From Branchiostoma floridae (taxonomy: Eukaryota; Chordata; Leptocardii; Amphioxiformes; Branchiostomatidae): a stretch of DNA of 64,000 nt. Each line of letters begins with the position of its first letter. Within the stretch, counting starts at the first letter, position 1. The position numbers and the translations under genes are program-made. The stretch lies in NCBI RefSeq assembly GCF_000003815.2, contig NC_049994.1, positions 13,315,039 through 13,379,038 on the forward strand, written 5' to 3'. Of this stretch, positions 1 to 12,600 are shown piece after piece. The notes below the pieces were generated by a model, which was not told where the DNA came from, searched no databases, and worked only from the letters and a program-made list of their open reading frames with translations.

Positions 1-369
1 AAACAGTTTATCTCGCCACATCCGGTACCCAAAGCCACTTCACGGCAAAACAAATGGGTTCGAGAAGCAAGGTTGTTACTGCTGTCTGTGTGTTTAACAG
101 AGGTGGCCTGAAGATTTGTGTTCAATTCTTATCGAACAAAAATGTCAAGGTGACCTCAAAAAGCATGGAAAGTTTTCTTGTTGTTTGGGGAGAGGGGGTC
201 ATTTACTCAGGTAGCAGGTTTTAAAATCATTCTTGATCTGTAGTTACTCTCTCTACTTACAACCATTGATTCACAACCAGTAAGGAATTTCGCAACTTCC
301 TATTTATCACATGTTTTACTCAAGAACAAAACTTAATTAGTTAGTCTACATTGCATAGGTTTGGAATGA

Positions 370-436
370 ATAATGGTTTGAAATGAAAATAAATTACATG
401 AAATGGAATGGAAGGAAGTGAAATGAAATGAAATGA
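370..436. repeat. GAAAT-rich simple repeat
   Basis: The stretch is built from variants of GAAATGAAAT and GGAATG, ending in several perfect GAAAT units. It lies in the presumed 3'-UTR or downstream region of the MAM/TSP1 gene. Nothing else recognisable was found in 1-604. Confidence 0.7.
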
Positions 437-604
437 CAACTCACACAACTGCTAATTTACATGCTAAGCAAATGTTTAACCAACGTTTCGGGTATCTTCT
501 TGTCTTTTAGACTTTTTGAATAAATCATTTGGACCAATCACCGGCCTGTAAAATTTGAATTACAACAACTATCAAACTGTCCTCGTTGCTGAAACGCTTT
601 CCTT

Positions 605-3600
605 TTATCCATTCGACCATGCACTCGACGCCGTTCTTGGAGGATGGCCATTAGATGGTCTGATCTTCGCCTCATCTCTTTTCTTCTTGTAGATCAGAAA
701 GCCCAGTCCGACGGCGATCAGAAGCACGCCAATACCACCACATGCGGCTCCAGCAAGTACTGCAGTGTTGTCGGATTTTTCGTCAGCGTTTTCTTGGGTC
801 TGGCCGGATGAGATTCCTGGATTAATGGGTTAAAAGGATTCTTCATTTATGAATAAGTCGGACGTTTTACAATAAAACAAATTGTGCTAATTCTTATGTA
901 AAGACTGTCTCCTCTACACAAGTACGAATATAGGAAACACAAAACATCATACTACAATACAACTAGTTAAATCCCTCTTAGGTTGAATAAAGTTATCTGT
1001 GATGATATGAAATATATTTTATCCAATAGATTCGTATCGTCCTAACCTGGTTGCGGACATCCAGTTGTGCCACACTCTTCACCCTCTGGTAGGAAACAAA
1101 CAAAACAAACTTTATTCTGTCTAACATCTGAACATTTCACTACCCTAATAACAGTTATCTAGTATCTCAAGATTCATGTATCAAGACTTACTTTGAGGTT
1201 GGATGACTGGTCACGTTAACAAATTAAGTTATCACAAAATAAAACAGGACTCTCCGTCTTATCATATGCCGTAAATTATTTCAAAGTGTTAAATTCGCCA
1301 CATTTCTAACTAGGCATAGAAACACGATATAAAATACACTATGACGTGACGTCTAACAACAGCTAGCAAAAATATCTAGCAGCTAGCAAAAACAGCCTGA
1401 TTTCCAGCCATATTATTGCTCCCGGCCGAGTCTCTTATGTCCTCTCCGCAAATACTGAGAAGACAAAAGAGACTCGGGAGCTATAATATACGACTGGATA
1501 CAAGGTTAGACCAAGCTGTGAATAATACATTACATAGATATCAAAACTTGACGATTTAAAAAAAAAATAACCATGATCGTTACCAGGACATGGTCCGTTG
1601 TTGCACGGCTCCTCCTCTGTGTCCGTCCCGACCCCGTTACCGTCCCCGGGACAGGTGGCCCCAGGCTCCGCCCCCGCCGTGTCACACTGCCGGGCCCGCT
1701 CCCGGTCCCCCGGCCCGCAGGCAGCAGTGCACTCCGACCAGGAGCCCCATGGACCCCAGTCTGTGTCGGGCAGTGATAGATATGTGTCACAATGAATGAA
1801 GAACTTTGTTGCACATACATTTAATTCTTTTATTTTTGCTGTAAGGCAGCAGTAACCCCAGGCGAGAATGAGGTGACAACTCTCTTCATTTCATTTTCAC
1901 GAACAATTTGCCTTGATCATTGGACAACACATTTGTAACTACTTCTTCTATTTACAGCTTATTTGATATTTGACATTTTTTATTCAAGAACACATGACAA
2001 AGACAATGTGGCGCTACACTAAAGTTATAAAACTGATTTTAACAACGCCACATAACAAAATACAATAGATAAATGAACTCGCGATCAGTTGATCAACATA
2101 TCAAATTTTTATTGATCTTGGCTTCAGCACCCAGTGACCTTACGCGATGTTTGTACACAGAATCATGAATATTTTTGATACTATTTCTATTAAAGTTAGC
2201 TCAGCTGTATGCCATTGTTCACTTTGTGTTGTTTCCTGTACTTATTTGTACAATATAGCAGATAAGGTAATACAGTTGTCGCAGTATGATTTTCGTATTC
2301 ATCTGGCTTAATGGCGTAATTTACCTTTTGAGATTTGAATGGAATCAAACTTGAGCTAAAAAGGGAAGTGTGACGTAGACATACCTGGGCATCGTCCTGT
2401 CTTACACACGTCATATCCGGTTTCCAGATTATCCCCATCATTGTCTCCTGCGCAGGGATTTCCGCCGTATTGGGGTGATGGGGCGTCGCATTCCCTCTCC
2501 CTCACTAGCATCCCTCCGCCACAAGTGACGTTACAAGGGCTTATTTCCTCCCATGGCCCCCACTGTCCGTCCACTGCAGGTAAAAACAATAGAAACAACA
2601 CAACATTGTTAAACATTGTATCATCATACAGGGCTTAATTATTACAAAAATGTCAATACAAGTTAACGTTACCTTCCATAAACTGCATTGCTCCTGTGTC
2701 GTCCCATCCCTTCTTTTTTCAGCGACCGGTGTCTTTTCTCTTGGTTCCCCCAAGTGTGGAATAATCATTACGACCATTTACGTTGATACAAATGTGAAAC
2801 TGCACGACAAATCGGTGTAATAGCCATATGTGGCCTCCTTCGATCAATAGCACTGTGTGGGTAATCAGGTACTTCAGTGTAAGAACACTATGTGGATAAT
2901 CAGGTATCAAATAGGTCAAAGGTTAAAATTGGAGGGAAATCTTGTTTTGCTACGCGCTCACGCGTGGGAGCGATCATTTTCTTCCCTTGTCGTCTCTCCC
3001 AATTTCCTCGTAACGAACGATGACTACCCCAAGAGAGTTCTCCATGGGTTGAATGACCTGAGGGAGCGTGCAGAGCTGACTGACGTGGTTCTGGACGTGG
3101 AAGGGAGAAGGTAAGGTTGGGCGATGGGGGAGGGGGGCACATTTGGCCAGTCCTAGTCCTGCATTTATGGTAGCCTGGAGTTCAGTCTTGTACACTTTAG
3201 TAACGACCTTCGGTCGGAAGCAGACTATTCCTATGACCATCGTTGTAAAACCAGTTGTTTTCATGTATGACTCCAACCCAAGCGAGAAAAAGGAGGAGAT
3301 TTATCCCCCTTGATTTACCCGAGTATTTTTTTAACCTCCTTGGTACATGTTATCAAGGAGCTTTTAAAAGCTCCTTGATGTTATTAGTTAGAAATGCATG
3401 GAGAGGGAAAAATCATACAAAGAATACGAGCGATCGCAGTTTTTGTTTGCGTCTGGGTGTAGTCTATTGCTGGTGCCTACCAAGATGTCAGTAGATTATA
3501 TCTCTAGTTAATATTTCAATTAGCCGATCAAATTATAAGTCAATTTGTACATAAACATAATTAATCTTTTGTCTTCCACTTACTTTCTCAAGTTTCTGCC

Positions 3601-6600
3601 TGCAAATAATGATATCTGGTGTATTTTGCCAGCCAGTAGGTACCCAATGTGTTGAGTAATGAGGCTGATTAACGTGGTTGAGTCGCCTCCTCGAGCACGG
3701 GACCCCATTTTACGTCTCTCCCGGAAGACGATTTTGTGGAAAGCTTTGTGAGGCTACAGTCCTTGGTTGGGAGACTCCCATCCAAGAACTGACTGGACCG
3801 TTGCGTTACTTAACTTCCGAGATCGAGGGATCAGGTGTATCCAACGCGCCACGCAGCATCCATCACTGTGACATCATTGCGATTGCTTGTCAAAATTACA
3901 TGTATATGTATGGTCTTCCCCAGTTTCCCCTGCCATCGCACTGTCCTGGCATCGTGCAGTCCCTACTTCCGCAGCATGTTCACCAGCGGCTATGCAGAGG
4001 TCAAACAGGAGAGAATCCGCATCCAGGATGTGAGTGAGGTAGCCATGGCAACCATTTTGGACTACGCCTACACCGGCTGCCTTCAGACGGAGCCAGACCA
4101 GGTCCAGGCTGTGATGTCTGCAGCCGGACTGCTACAGGTGAGTAGCGAGTAGAGTACAGTAGAATACAGTAGAGTAGATTCCAGGTAGCAGTCTTCTTCA
4201 TTGGCTTTATACTAAAAGTATAGTTTGTGTTCCAATGCCCTGTAGATATGTGCCACTGGGTCTAGTCTTTGTAATAGTATCTAGTCTTTAGTATTCCATG
4301 TAATACTACTCAGGGCTCGAAATACCACCTGCATATGCAGGTTAGTGCAGGTAAAATTGGAGCAGTGCAGGTATTTCTCAAAGCATTTAGCCTATGTGGG
4401 CAAGAACATGCAAATAAAGATCTCAATTTGATATATTCCAGTTGAGTGCAGTGTATGGATGCTGCTCCTGTGGTAAGACCACACATTCAGTTTTCTGACA
4501 TTTGCTTGCACATGATGTTAGGCATAGTAAACTGAGTGTGCCGACTTCAGAGAGAGATGTCCTTGAACTATTTTTATTACTTCCAGGTGGGTTTTGTATG
4601 CTGCAAGGCTGCAGAATACATGAGGGACTTGCTGGACGTATCTAACTGTGTAGATGTGTTGATGTATGCTGACATGCAGGGAAACCAGGCCCTACTAGAG
4701 TCCAGTAGGAGGTACATCGCATCCAGGTCAGTGTATTGGCTGTTACTCTGCTTACACCACAGCAGTTTTAATTGCATGTTTCTCACAACTATAATGTCAA
4801 GTTAGATTGAGGAAACAAACTAGAGATATAGTGTATTGAATGTATCCAGGGTTGGACAAGTCCACTAGCGAAGCCTTTTTACACTAGCCCGAGAAAGTGA
4901 AAGTGAAAGTGCCAATCTGGCAAGCGCATGTCCTTCCCATTTGGGCAAGTAAGATTTTTCAATGAGTGAGAGTTTCATAAACTTGTTACTTTTCACAGTT
5001 ATGGCACCACAGGGGCCAATATGGCCAATAATAAAAGAATTCCATTTGGAAGTGAAAACATTTTTTATGAACTTGCCTGACAGGACAAGGGAATTTTATA
5101 AAACTTGTCCATCCCTGGTTTCAATGTTGGCTTTCTAACAATGAACATGACATCACTAGACAGTCATGCATGGAAATACACATATACTACACATGAACAA
5201 GTAAGATGCAAGCAATGATCATATATATATAGAAATTATATGAGAACAAGAGTGCACAATGGATGTTTAATGTAGGCTTTGTTTTTATGTATATTAACTG
5301 GTCTTGTAACTTCCCCAGGTTCAACCAGGTCGCACAGCAACCATCCTTTCTCCAGTTACCACTTTCCCTGCTCAAATCACTGCTGGACAGGGATGATCTC
5401 TTGACCAACTCAGAAGACGATGTCGTGCAAGCAGCTTTAAGGTGGATCGAATTTGATAAGGAACGCTTGGAACACCTTCCTGCTCTTTGCACTTCCTTTC
5501 GTCGTACCTCTCTCAGGAAGAAACTCCGTAAGGGACTGGAGAGTAAGGTCCCATCAGCAGACCGCAGGTTGGTGTACAGTGACCGCACAGTCGAACGTCT
5601 GGGACAGATGCGAACTAAGATGCAGATTTTTCTTAAGTCTGACTTCCATGGAGCTACTTCCATGCCATCTGCTCCATGCTATGACCCTTCAAGTCGTAAG
5701 GTGTACAAGATGAATTTGCCTGACGGTGTGAGCCACTTCTCGATGACAGTAACTACTGATAACGAGCTTTACTTAGCAGGGCACATCAACGGTGTTGGGA
5801 ACAGACCAATGGTGTCAGAGAAGGCCTTCTACCAGTACAATCACCTGCTGAACTCCTGGGAATCCAGATGTGAGATGATTTCACCAAGAAATGGGTAGGT
5901 AATTAATTTTTGCATGCATGCTATATTGCCATGTCTGGCGTCTATATTTTGATGACATCTTGAATGCACAGGAGTCTTGTATGTAGCAAAAGCATTTGCC
6001 ATAAACAGTTCATCTTGTGTACTGGCATATCAACAGGCTTGAGGCATGATAAAAATCACATGCTTGTACCAATTATATATTACATTACATGTTTTGATGT
6101 ACCGGTAAGCCCCCTCCACACACAAGTATAATCCATATATATACTGTAGTTTTGCAGTGAGATTGTGAGGACCCTATAGTGAGATTGTGAGGACCCTATG
6201 AAATGTACTTCATTGTTTTACACTAGGAGCGATCTAGTGTACGTAAAGGGTTACATCTATGCCATTGGTGGAGACAGTGGAAATACTGTGGAGCGGTACG
6301 ACCCGAGCTGTGACAAGTGGACGTCCATACCACCGGTACCCTTCCCTTCTTACGTGCGCTTCCATCGTGCTGTACCCCTTGATGACAGCATCTACGTCCC
6401 TAGTGAGAAAGGCTGCTACTGCTTCAGTACCACAGAGAACACATGGAAAAATATTGCAGACACGAGGAAACACCCATTGAACCCCCAGGCTGTCGAATAT
6501 GAGGGGCGCATCTACAGTGTCTACTGGAGTGGTTTCTCGTCCTCAGCTGTACAAATGTACAACCCTGAAGACAACACATGGAAACCTTCTGGAGATGGCA

Positions 6601-9600
6601 TAAATGGCACATATTTCTCCTGTGACTATGCCATGCTAATGGTGTATAAGAGGTCATATGGGAGATGCTTGTACCTTATCACAGTACGCAGCCAAAAGCA
6701 CCCTGACGATGACTACTTGGACTCACCAGGAAGGAGGTGGCCAAGCATTGACCTCTACGAGTACCGGAAATCAAATGACTCTTGGTCGAAGGTGGACAGT
6801 GAAGACAAAATGGTTCCACCCATCGCAAAGTGGTTAGAAGATGCTGGGAGATGGACATCATGCCTGATGGCACGTATGATCCCGACATCTTTGGGAGACG
6901 GAAGTTCCTATGAAGATGACCAGGAAGTTTCTGACTACAAGTATGGAGAGGAGAGTGATAACTACCTCTCAGATTCGTTTGAAAGTGGACTGTCGGACTG
7001 CAGTGACAGTGAAGACGACCTGTCTGTTGAAGAGAGTGTTGATGGTGATGAAGACAGGGAGGGCAGAAGTGAAAATGGGAACAATTGAGCTACCAGATAT
7101 TTCCAAAGGCCATAGATATGAGATTGATAACTACCTCTCAGATTCGTTTGAAAGTGGACTGTCGGACTACAGTGACAGTGAAGACGACCTGTCTGATGAA
7201 GAGAGTATTGATGGAGATGAAGACAGGGAGGGTGGGAGTGAAGATGTGGACAATTGAGCTACAAGATATTCCAAAGGCCATAGATCTGACATTGATAACT
7301 ACCTCTCATCAGATTCGTTTAAAAGTGGAATGTCAGACTACAGTGACAGTGAGGACGGCCTTTCAGATGAACAGAGTATTGATGGTGATGAAAACAAGGA
7401 GGGTGGAAGTGAAGATTGGGACGATTGAGCCACCAGTGAGCAGAGGATGTTTGCAAAGGTTAGAAAGTAGCCATAGATAGCAATCCTTGAACAGCACAGA
7501 TCACTCTAATCAGTCAGAGCTTTGTGCTCAGAAGGAAATCAAAGGAAACATGCTACATATTTCTAACATTCCTAACACATTTTGATGGAGTACTAAGAAT
7601 CATGAGACTTGAGATGTCAATGAGTTTGTTCTCACTCTTTGCTTATATACACCTACATGTATGCACCAAAGTCTTGTTCATAGTAGATGAGCACATTTTT
7701 ACTAGATAAAATCACTATTTTTTATTACCAGATAAGAGGTTTAAAGATAGCCTGTGTGCCTTCCTATGGGAGCTCTGGTAAGGTAGACAAAGTTGCACCC
7801 AGATTACTCTAAGCACCACATTTGGTTTGGTTCTTTTAATAGTTTTATTAACCCCTGTATTTTGTTCAAGGTCTTGGGTGAGTTAGAAAGGAATCATAGT
7901 TTACTTTTTGTACACTGTGCTTAAGACTTCACAATATATCATATGAACACATTGTAATGAGTTGTTGCATGGGTTTATTACAGAAAAGTGCAGACATGAC
8001 TTGACTTCCCATGGTTTTCAATTAGTGCATGTGCTCTAGTGGATCAATTGACATCTTAATTGACATCTGGCAGAGGACAGTAGGAAGCATCTACACTGGA
8101 TTATGGTCATGGACACATGGTTGTTTCCTAGTTGAACCTTTAACCACACTAATAAGCCTAAACTTACACCACTTATTCTCTTCCCCAAGAGCGTTTTACC
8201 ACTCAAAAACATCAACAAACTGTCCAGAACACGAGATACCAAAACAGGAAGTTCTGTTGCAGTACCATAGAATGCTGCTAGGAGGCACATCATCGAACTT
8301 CACCTTTTTCCGACCCCTACCCACTTACCAAATATCAAAGTATCCATCCACTTCTTCTCAAATTATGCTATCCATACACGTACACACACTACACCAAAAA
8401 CATAACCTCGGCAAGGGGAGCTAACAACAGATTCCAGATGATGGTTGATTCACACATTTCCCCATCAACATGGGGAAATGTGTCAATCGGGTTGAAAAAG
8501 ACACACTGCGTCTCGAAAGCTCCCAAAGTTGGAAACCTTTTTGTGTGAAATGGATTAAATGGTTTGTTAAAAAAGAAAACATTTCCCCTTATATATGTGC
8601 ATGTACCTACCCGGACATGGATTCCCTGTATCGCACGACCGTGTGTCTTCCTCCTGTCCGTCCCCGTCCATGTCCCCCGGGCAGTCCCTCCCTCCGTGGG
8701 ACGGGGCGGGGTTGTCACACTGCCGGGTCCTGGTCTCCACCCCGCGGCCGCAGGTGGCACTGCAGGAGCCGTAAGATGTCCATGCTCCCCAGCCTCCGTC
8801 AACTGTCATCGTCATCAACACAACAGGCACAAAATATTGTCGATAGGCATCTTTATTTAATGTCATTTTCTCTCAACAACAAAATGAAATTTCAGGGTGG
8901 GAAATTTGCGATTTAGGCATGACAATCGTAACTGTTGTCTTCACCTCCATTGGCCTTCGCATCAAACATCACATCCAAGAAGATAAAGGTATTTCTAAGG
9001 TACAAGGTACAAATACCTTCTCGTACCAACACATCGAATACTATGCGTGCAATTCTATATGCCGTGTCTGTAGAAGAACAAATAAACAAAAGGCTGATGA
9101 CTTTTGTTCACAACATTAATCCAGAGGGCTTTAGAGAGATACCACAGGACACAGGAATGGTACTTTTCACACCTTCAGAAAAAACATGTAAACAAACGGA
9201 CAAACAACAAGAACACACCAGGACATGTCTGTGTCTGACACGGTTGGAACTCCTCATCTGTGCCATCACCATCCGTGTCGCCCTGGCAACCGTTGCCGGT
9301 GTACTGCGGTGCGGGCTCTGTGCACGTCCGCACTCTTTTCTGTGTCCCTCCGCCACAGGACTGACTACATGTCTCCCATGGCAACCACTGGCTCCATCCG
9401 CCATCAACTATCACGATAAGGACAGAATGTGCATTAACATGTGTATGATGTCATGGTCACGTGACTGTAATTGCATGTACAAATTAAGGTCGCATAACAC
9501 AGTATTTATGGGCGACCCCCGTGGACATAAGTAGATCGGGCACAAAATAGGTCGTCGCAGTTCTTGAAAAGCCATAGAAATTTTTCTGTGCACGTCAGCG

Positions 9601-12600
9601 AGTCGGAAACTGTGGTGAATAGTAGAGGGATACGTAAGTTTTGAGGCTGTATGAGTTGGGTTACGATGTTTGTTGGGCTGGGTAGAATTTCGCGCACGAA
9701 TCCGGTTCCCGCTACTTCCGTGTGTCGGTTGCAGTATGGTGACCTCCGCTGGGGGTCATTTCAAAGTGTTCTTTCTGGGAAAACGAGACGACAAACTTCA
9801 TCTCGTTTTCACATATGTTGTAGATTATACCCTCAACTCCAACATACCGAATTCTTGTTAGTTACTTTTGCACCCTGATATATTTTTTGAGTCGTCGACC
9901 CACCTCACTTTGGGGTTCTTAACCATGTAAATCCCCATAGGCGAAAAACTGTGTTCTGCTACCTTTAACCAAAGTGGGAATTCCCCAGGGACGGACAACA
10001 GCATTAAATTTGACTGATATGTTAGGTACTGACGTCGACTGACTTGAACTATAAAATATTTGTTACCGTCAGACCCGCCGTTACCATGGCAACGGCCGCC
10101 AAGACCGCGCCCTATGCTTAAGTATAGGACTTAGTGTGAGCCAATACCCGCTCTACCCCCCCCCCCCCCTTTTTCCGCCGAAAAAAAGACTAACCCCCAA
10201 CCCCAATCACTCAGAACGTTAGAATAAGGTCTGGCAAGCTCTTTGTAGAAGAAAAAGTCAACCTAAATATTAGATTTGTTGAGATAATGAGACCGATTAG
10301 CGGCCCCACAGATGGCCCTTGTACGGGGCCGACACCTGTGCTAGGCGTCGAAGTGCAAAGTTGGCCATATCTCAGGAACCATTTGGATTTCTGCTCTAAA
10401 ACTTGGTACGGTTTTATATCTTGACTAGTTTTATTGTATGAGCGGAAAAAAATCCAAGGTCAAGTTTGCTTAAACCTGACGTCGTGCAACGCCTTGGTTT
10501 AACCGTCCATATCATCATGGTGGACAATAACCGTAGCCACGTGAGTACAAACACCTTACTAGTATGTGGCGCTGTACTTACTTTGTTGTCCTTTTAAATT
10601 ATCTAATGTTATTTTCTTTATCTTGTAGTGCCGCTCTGGTAAGCTATAAAACAACATCAGACTGATGTTGTTTTATACCTTACCAGAGCGACACTACAAG
10701 ATAAAGAAAATAACATTAGATAATTTATCATGCAGGCACTTCAGCTGTGTTACTACAAAAGTAGCCGTCTCCTTTCTCAGCACTGGAACATCAGCACTGA
10801 AAGTCCAGTACCAAGGCAGTCTCAGCACTGGCAGCTTCAGCACTGAAAACACTCCAGTCAGCACTGGAAACCGAGTGCTGAGACTACAATCAGTACTGGA
10901 GCAACTGCAGCTAGTTCCCTAGGAGATACTAGACCATGATCAAGGGCTACAGCTCATACCTGGACATGGATTTGCGTTACACGTCACAACGTCCGTGTCT
11001 GCACCGTCACCGTCGTCATCGCCTACACAGTTGTCGCCACCATGTTGGGGAGGGGGGTTGTCGCACAGCCTCGTTCTCAGCTGTATTCCTCCGCCGCAGG
11101 TAACGTTACACGCGCTGAACCCACTCCAGGGGCTCCATTCACCGTCAACTAAGATAATAATGGGTTACCAAATAATAGTCCGTGTAACGAAAACTCGACT
11201 CTCGGGGGCTTAAACTAGGTGGCCGTTGGATGATAGGCGGGCTGCTATAAGCGCTATTTAATCAGGCTAACCAATTATCATTTGATGATTTGAACAACAT
11301 ATACACGTACGTCAAGTCTTCCTCTGGGTAGTTAACAGATGGCAGGGGTTATTTTCCGTCATAAAGGTTATCTAAGGGATGGATGGACTAAAAAGTAACT
11401 GGAAAGGCCCTAATAAAACAATGCATAACACATTGACACCTATGTATGTTTACCAACCTTTCGACTCGTATGGTGCTATACTATCAGTGAATGTCAACTT
11501 ACTCGGACATGGACCCTCATCACAGGGCTGTCTGAAGGAACTAGATCCCATACACTGCATCCCGCCATGCTGAGGAGCTGGACTGTCACAGTGTCTCTCT
11601 GTAGGCTGAAGACCCTGGCCACATGTCACACTACAGTCCCCGGCCGCCTGCCACGGGCCCCAGCCGCCATCAACTGGAAAGGGCATAAAAGACTAAGTAA
11701 CTGTTATGATAGAGGGTAAAGCCACGTGTGCCCTATTCACTATACACCTGGAATGAGCACAAAAAGCTTTGGTTGCTATTAGATATGTTTGAGCGCTGTG
11801 CATATGTCACGTTTTATGTTTGGGTTCCGATTTATAGTCAGATGTGCCCCAGCTAGTCACGATACATTGGAAATGATCACTGAAAGCTTTCAATTGTTTC
11901 CTGTTACTCATGTTTGAGCGCTGCCAAAGCCATGCTTCATATATTGGGATTCAGGATAACAGATACACATTCCGTGGTCATCATACACATGCAAATGACC
12001 ACATTAGTTTGCTCACAGTTATGATTGAGCACTGTAGAAGTTTTGAATATGTTAAATGACAAAACAAAATCTGATGCGTAAAGATATACTGTCAAAATGT
12101 ACAAGCTGAAGTTTTTCAGAAACTGCTACAGTTATGAAATAGGACGTTCTATGAAAACATCCAACGTGCTTAGAGTTGGTTGCAATTGTTAATGGAGAGA
12201 GGACAAAGTCATTGACCCAAAGACACTTGCAAGGCTCATGGGTTTTTTCTTCACCAATGGATCACATGTATGTCATATAACAGCTGCGTCGATTGTTTTT
12301 AAGTCATTCCTTTCCATACTTTAAGCGTCTATTGAATTCGTGCAGCCTTGATTACTTTATGTGCCAGAAAAATTCTGACAAATAGCATTAAAACTGTCTA
12401 TTCGTGTTATTGTTGGCCGACAGGTTTGGCAACAAATTTATTTGTTGTGCACGAATCTCAGAAAATTAATCACATCATGGAGTAAGGATAAGCCTGGATA
12501 AGTCTGTCTGTAAACAACGTACCCGGACAAGGTTGTTTGTTACAATCCTGTTGTTCCGTGTCCGCCATGTCCCCATCGTCATCACCGACACACGTGAAGC

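Noticed and set aside
1530-1820. 96-codon minus frame as a gene
   Set aside because: It is a shifted frame over the TSP1-7 exon; the correct frame gives [15 protein letters not shown].
8448-8487. Rho-independent terminator
   Set aside because: Genome is eukaryotic and no T tract follows the stem.
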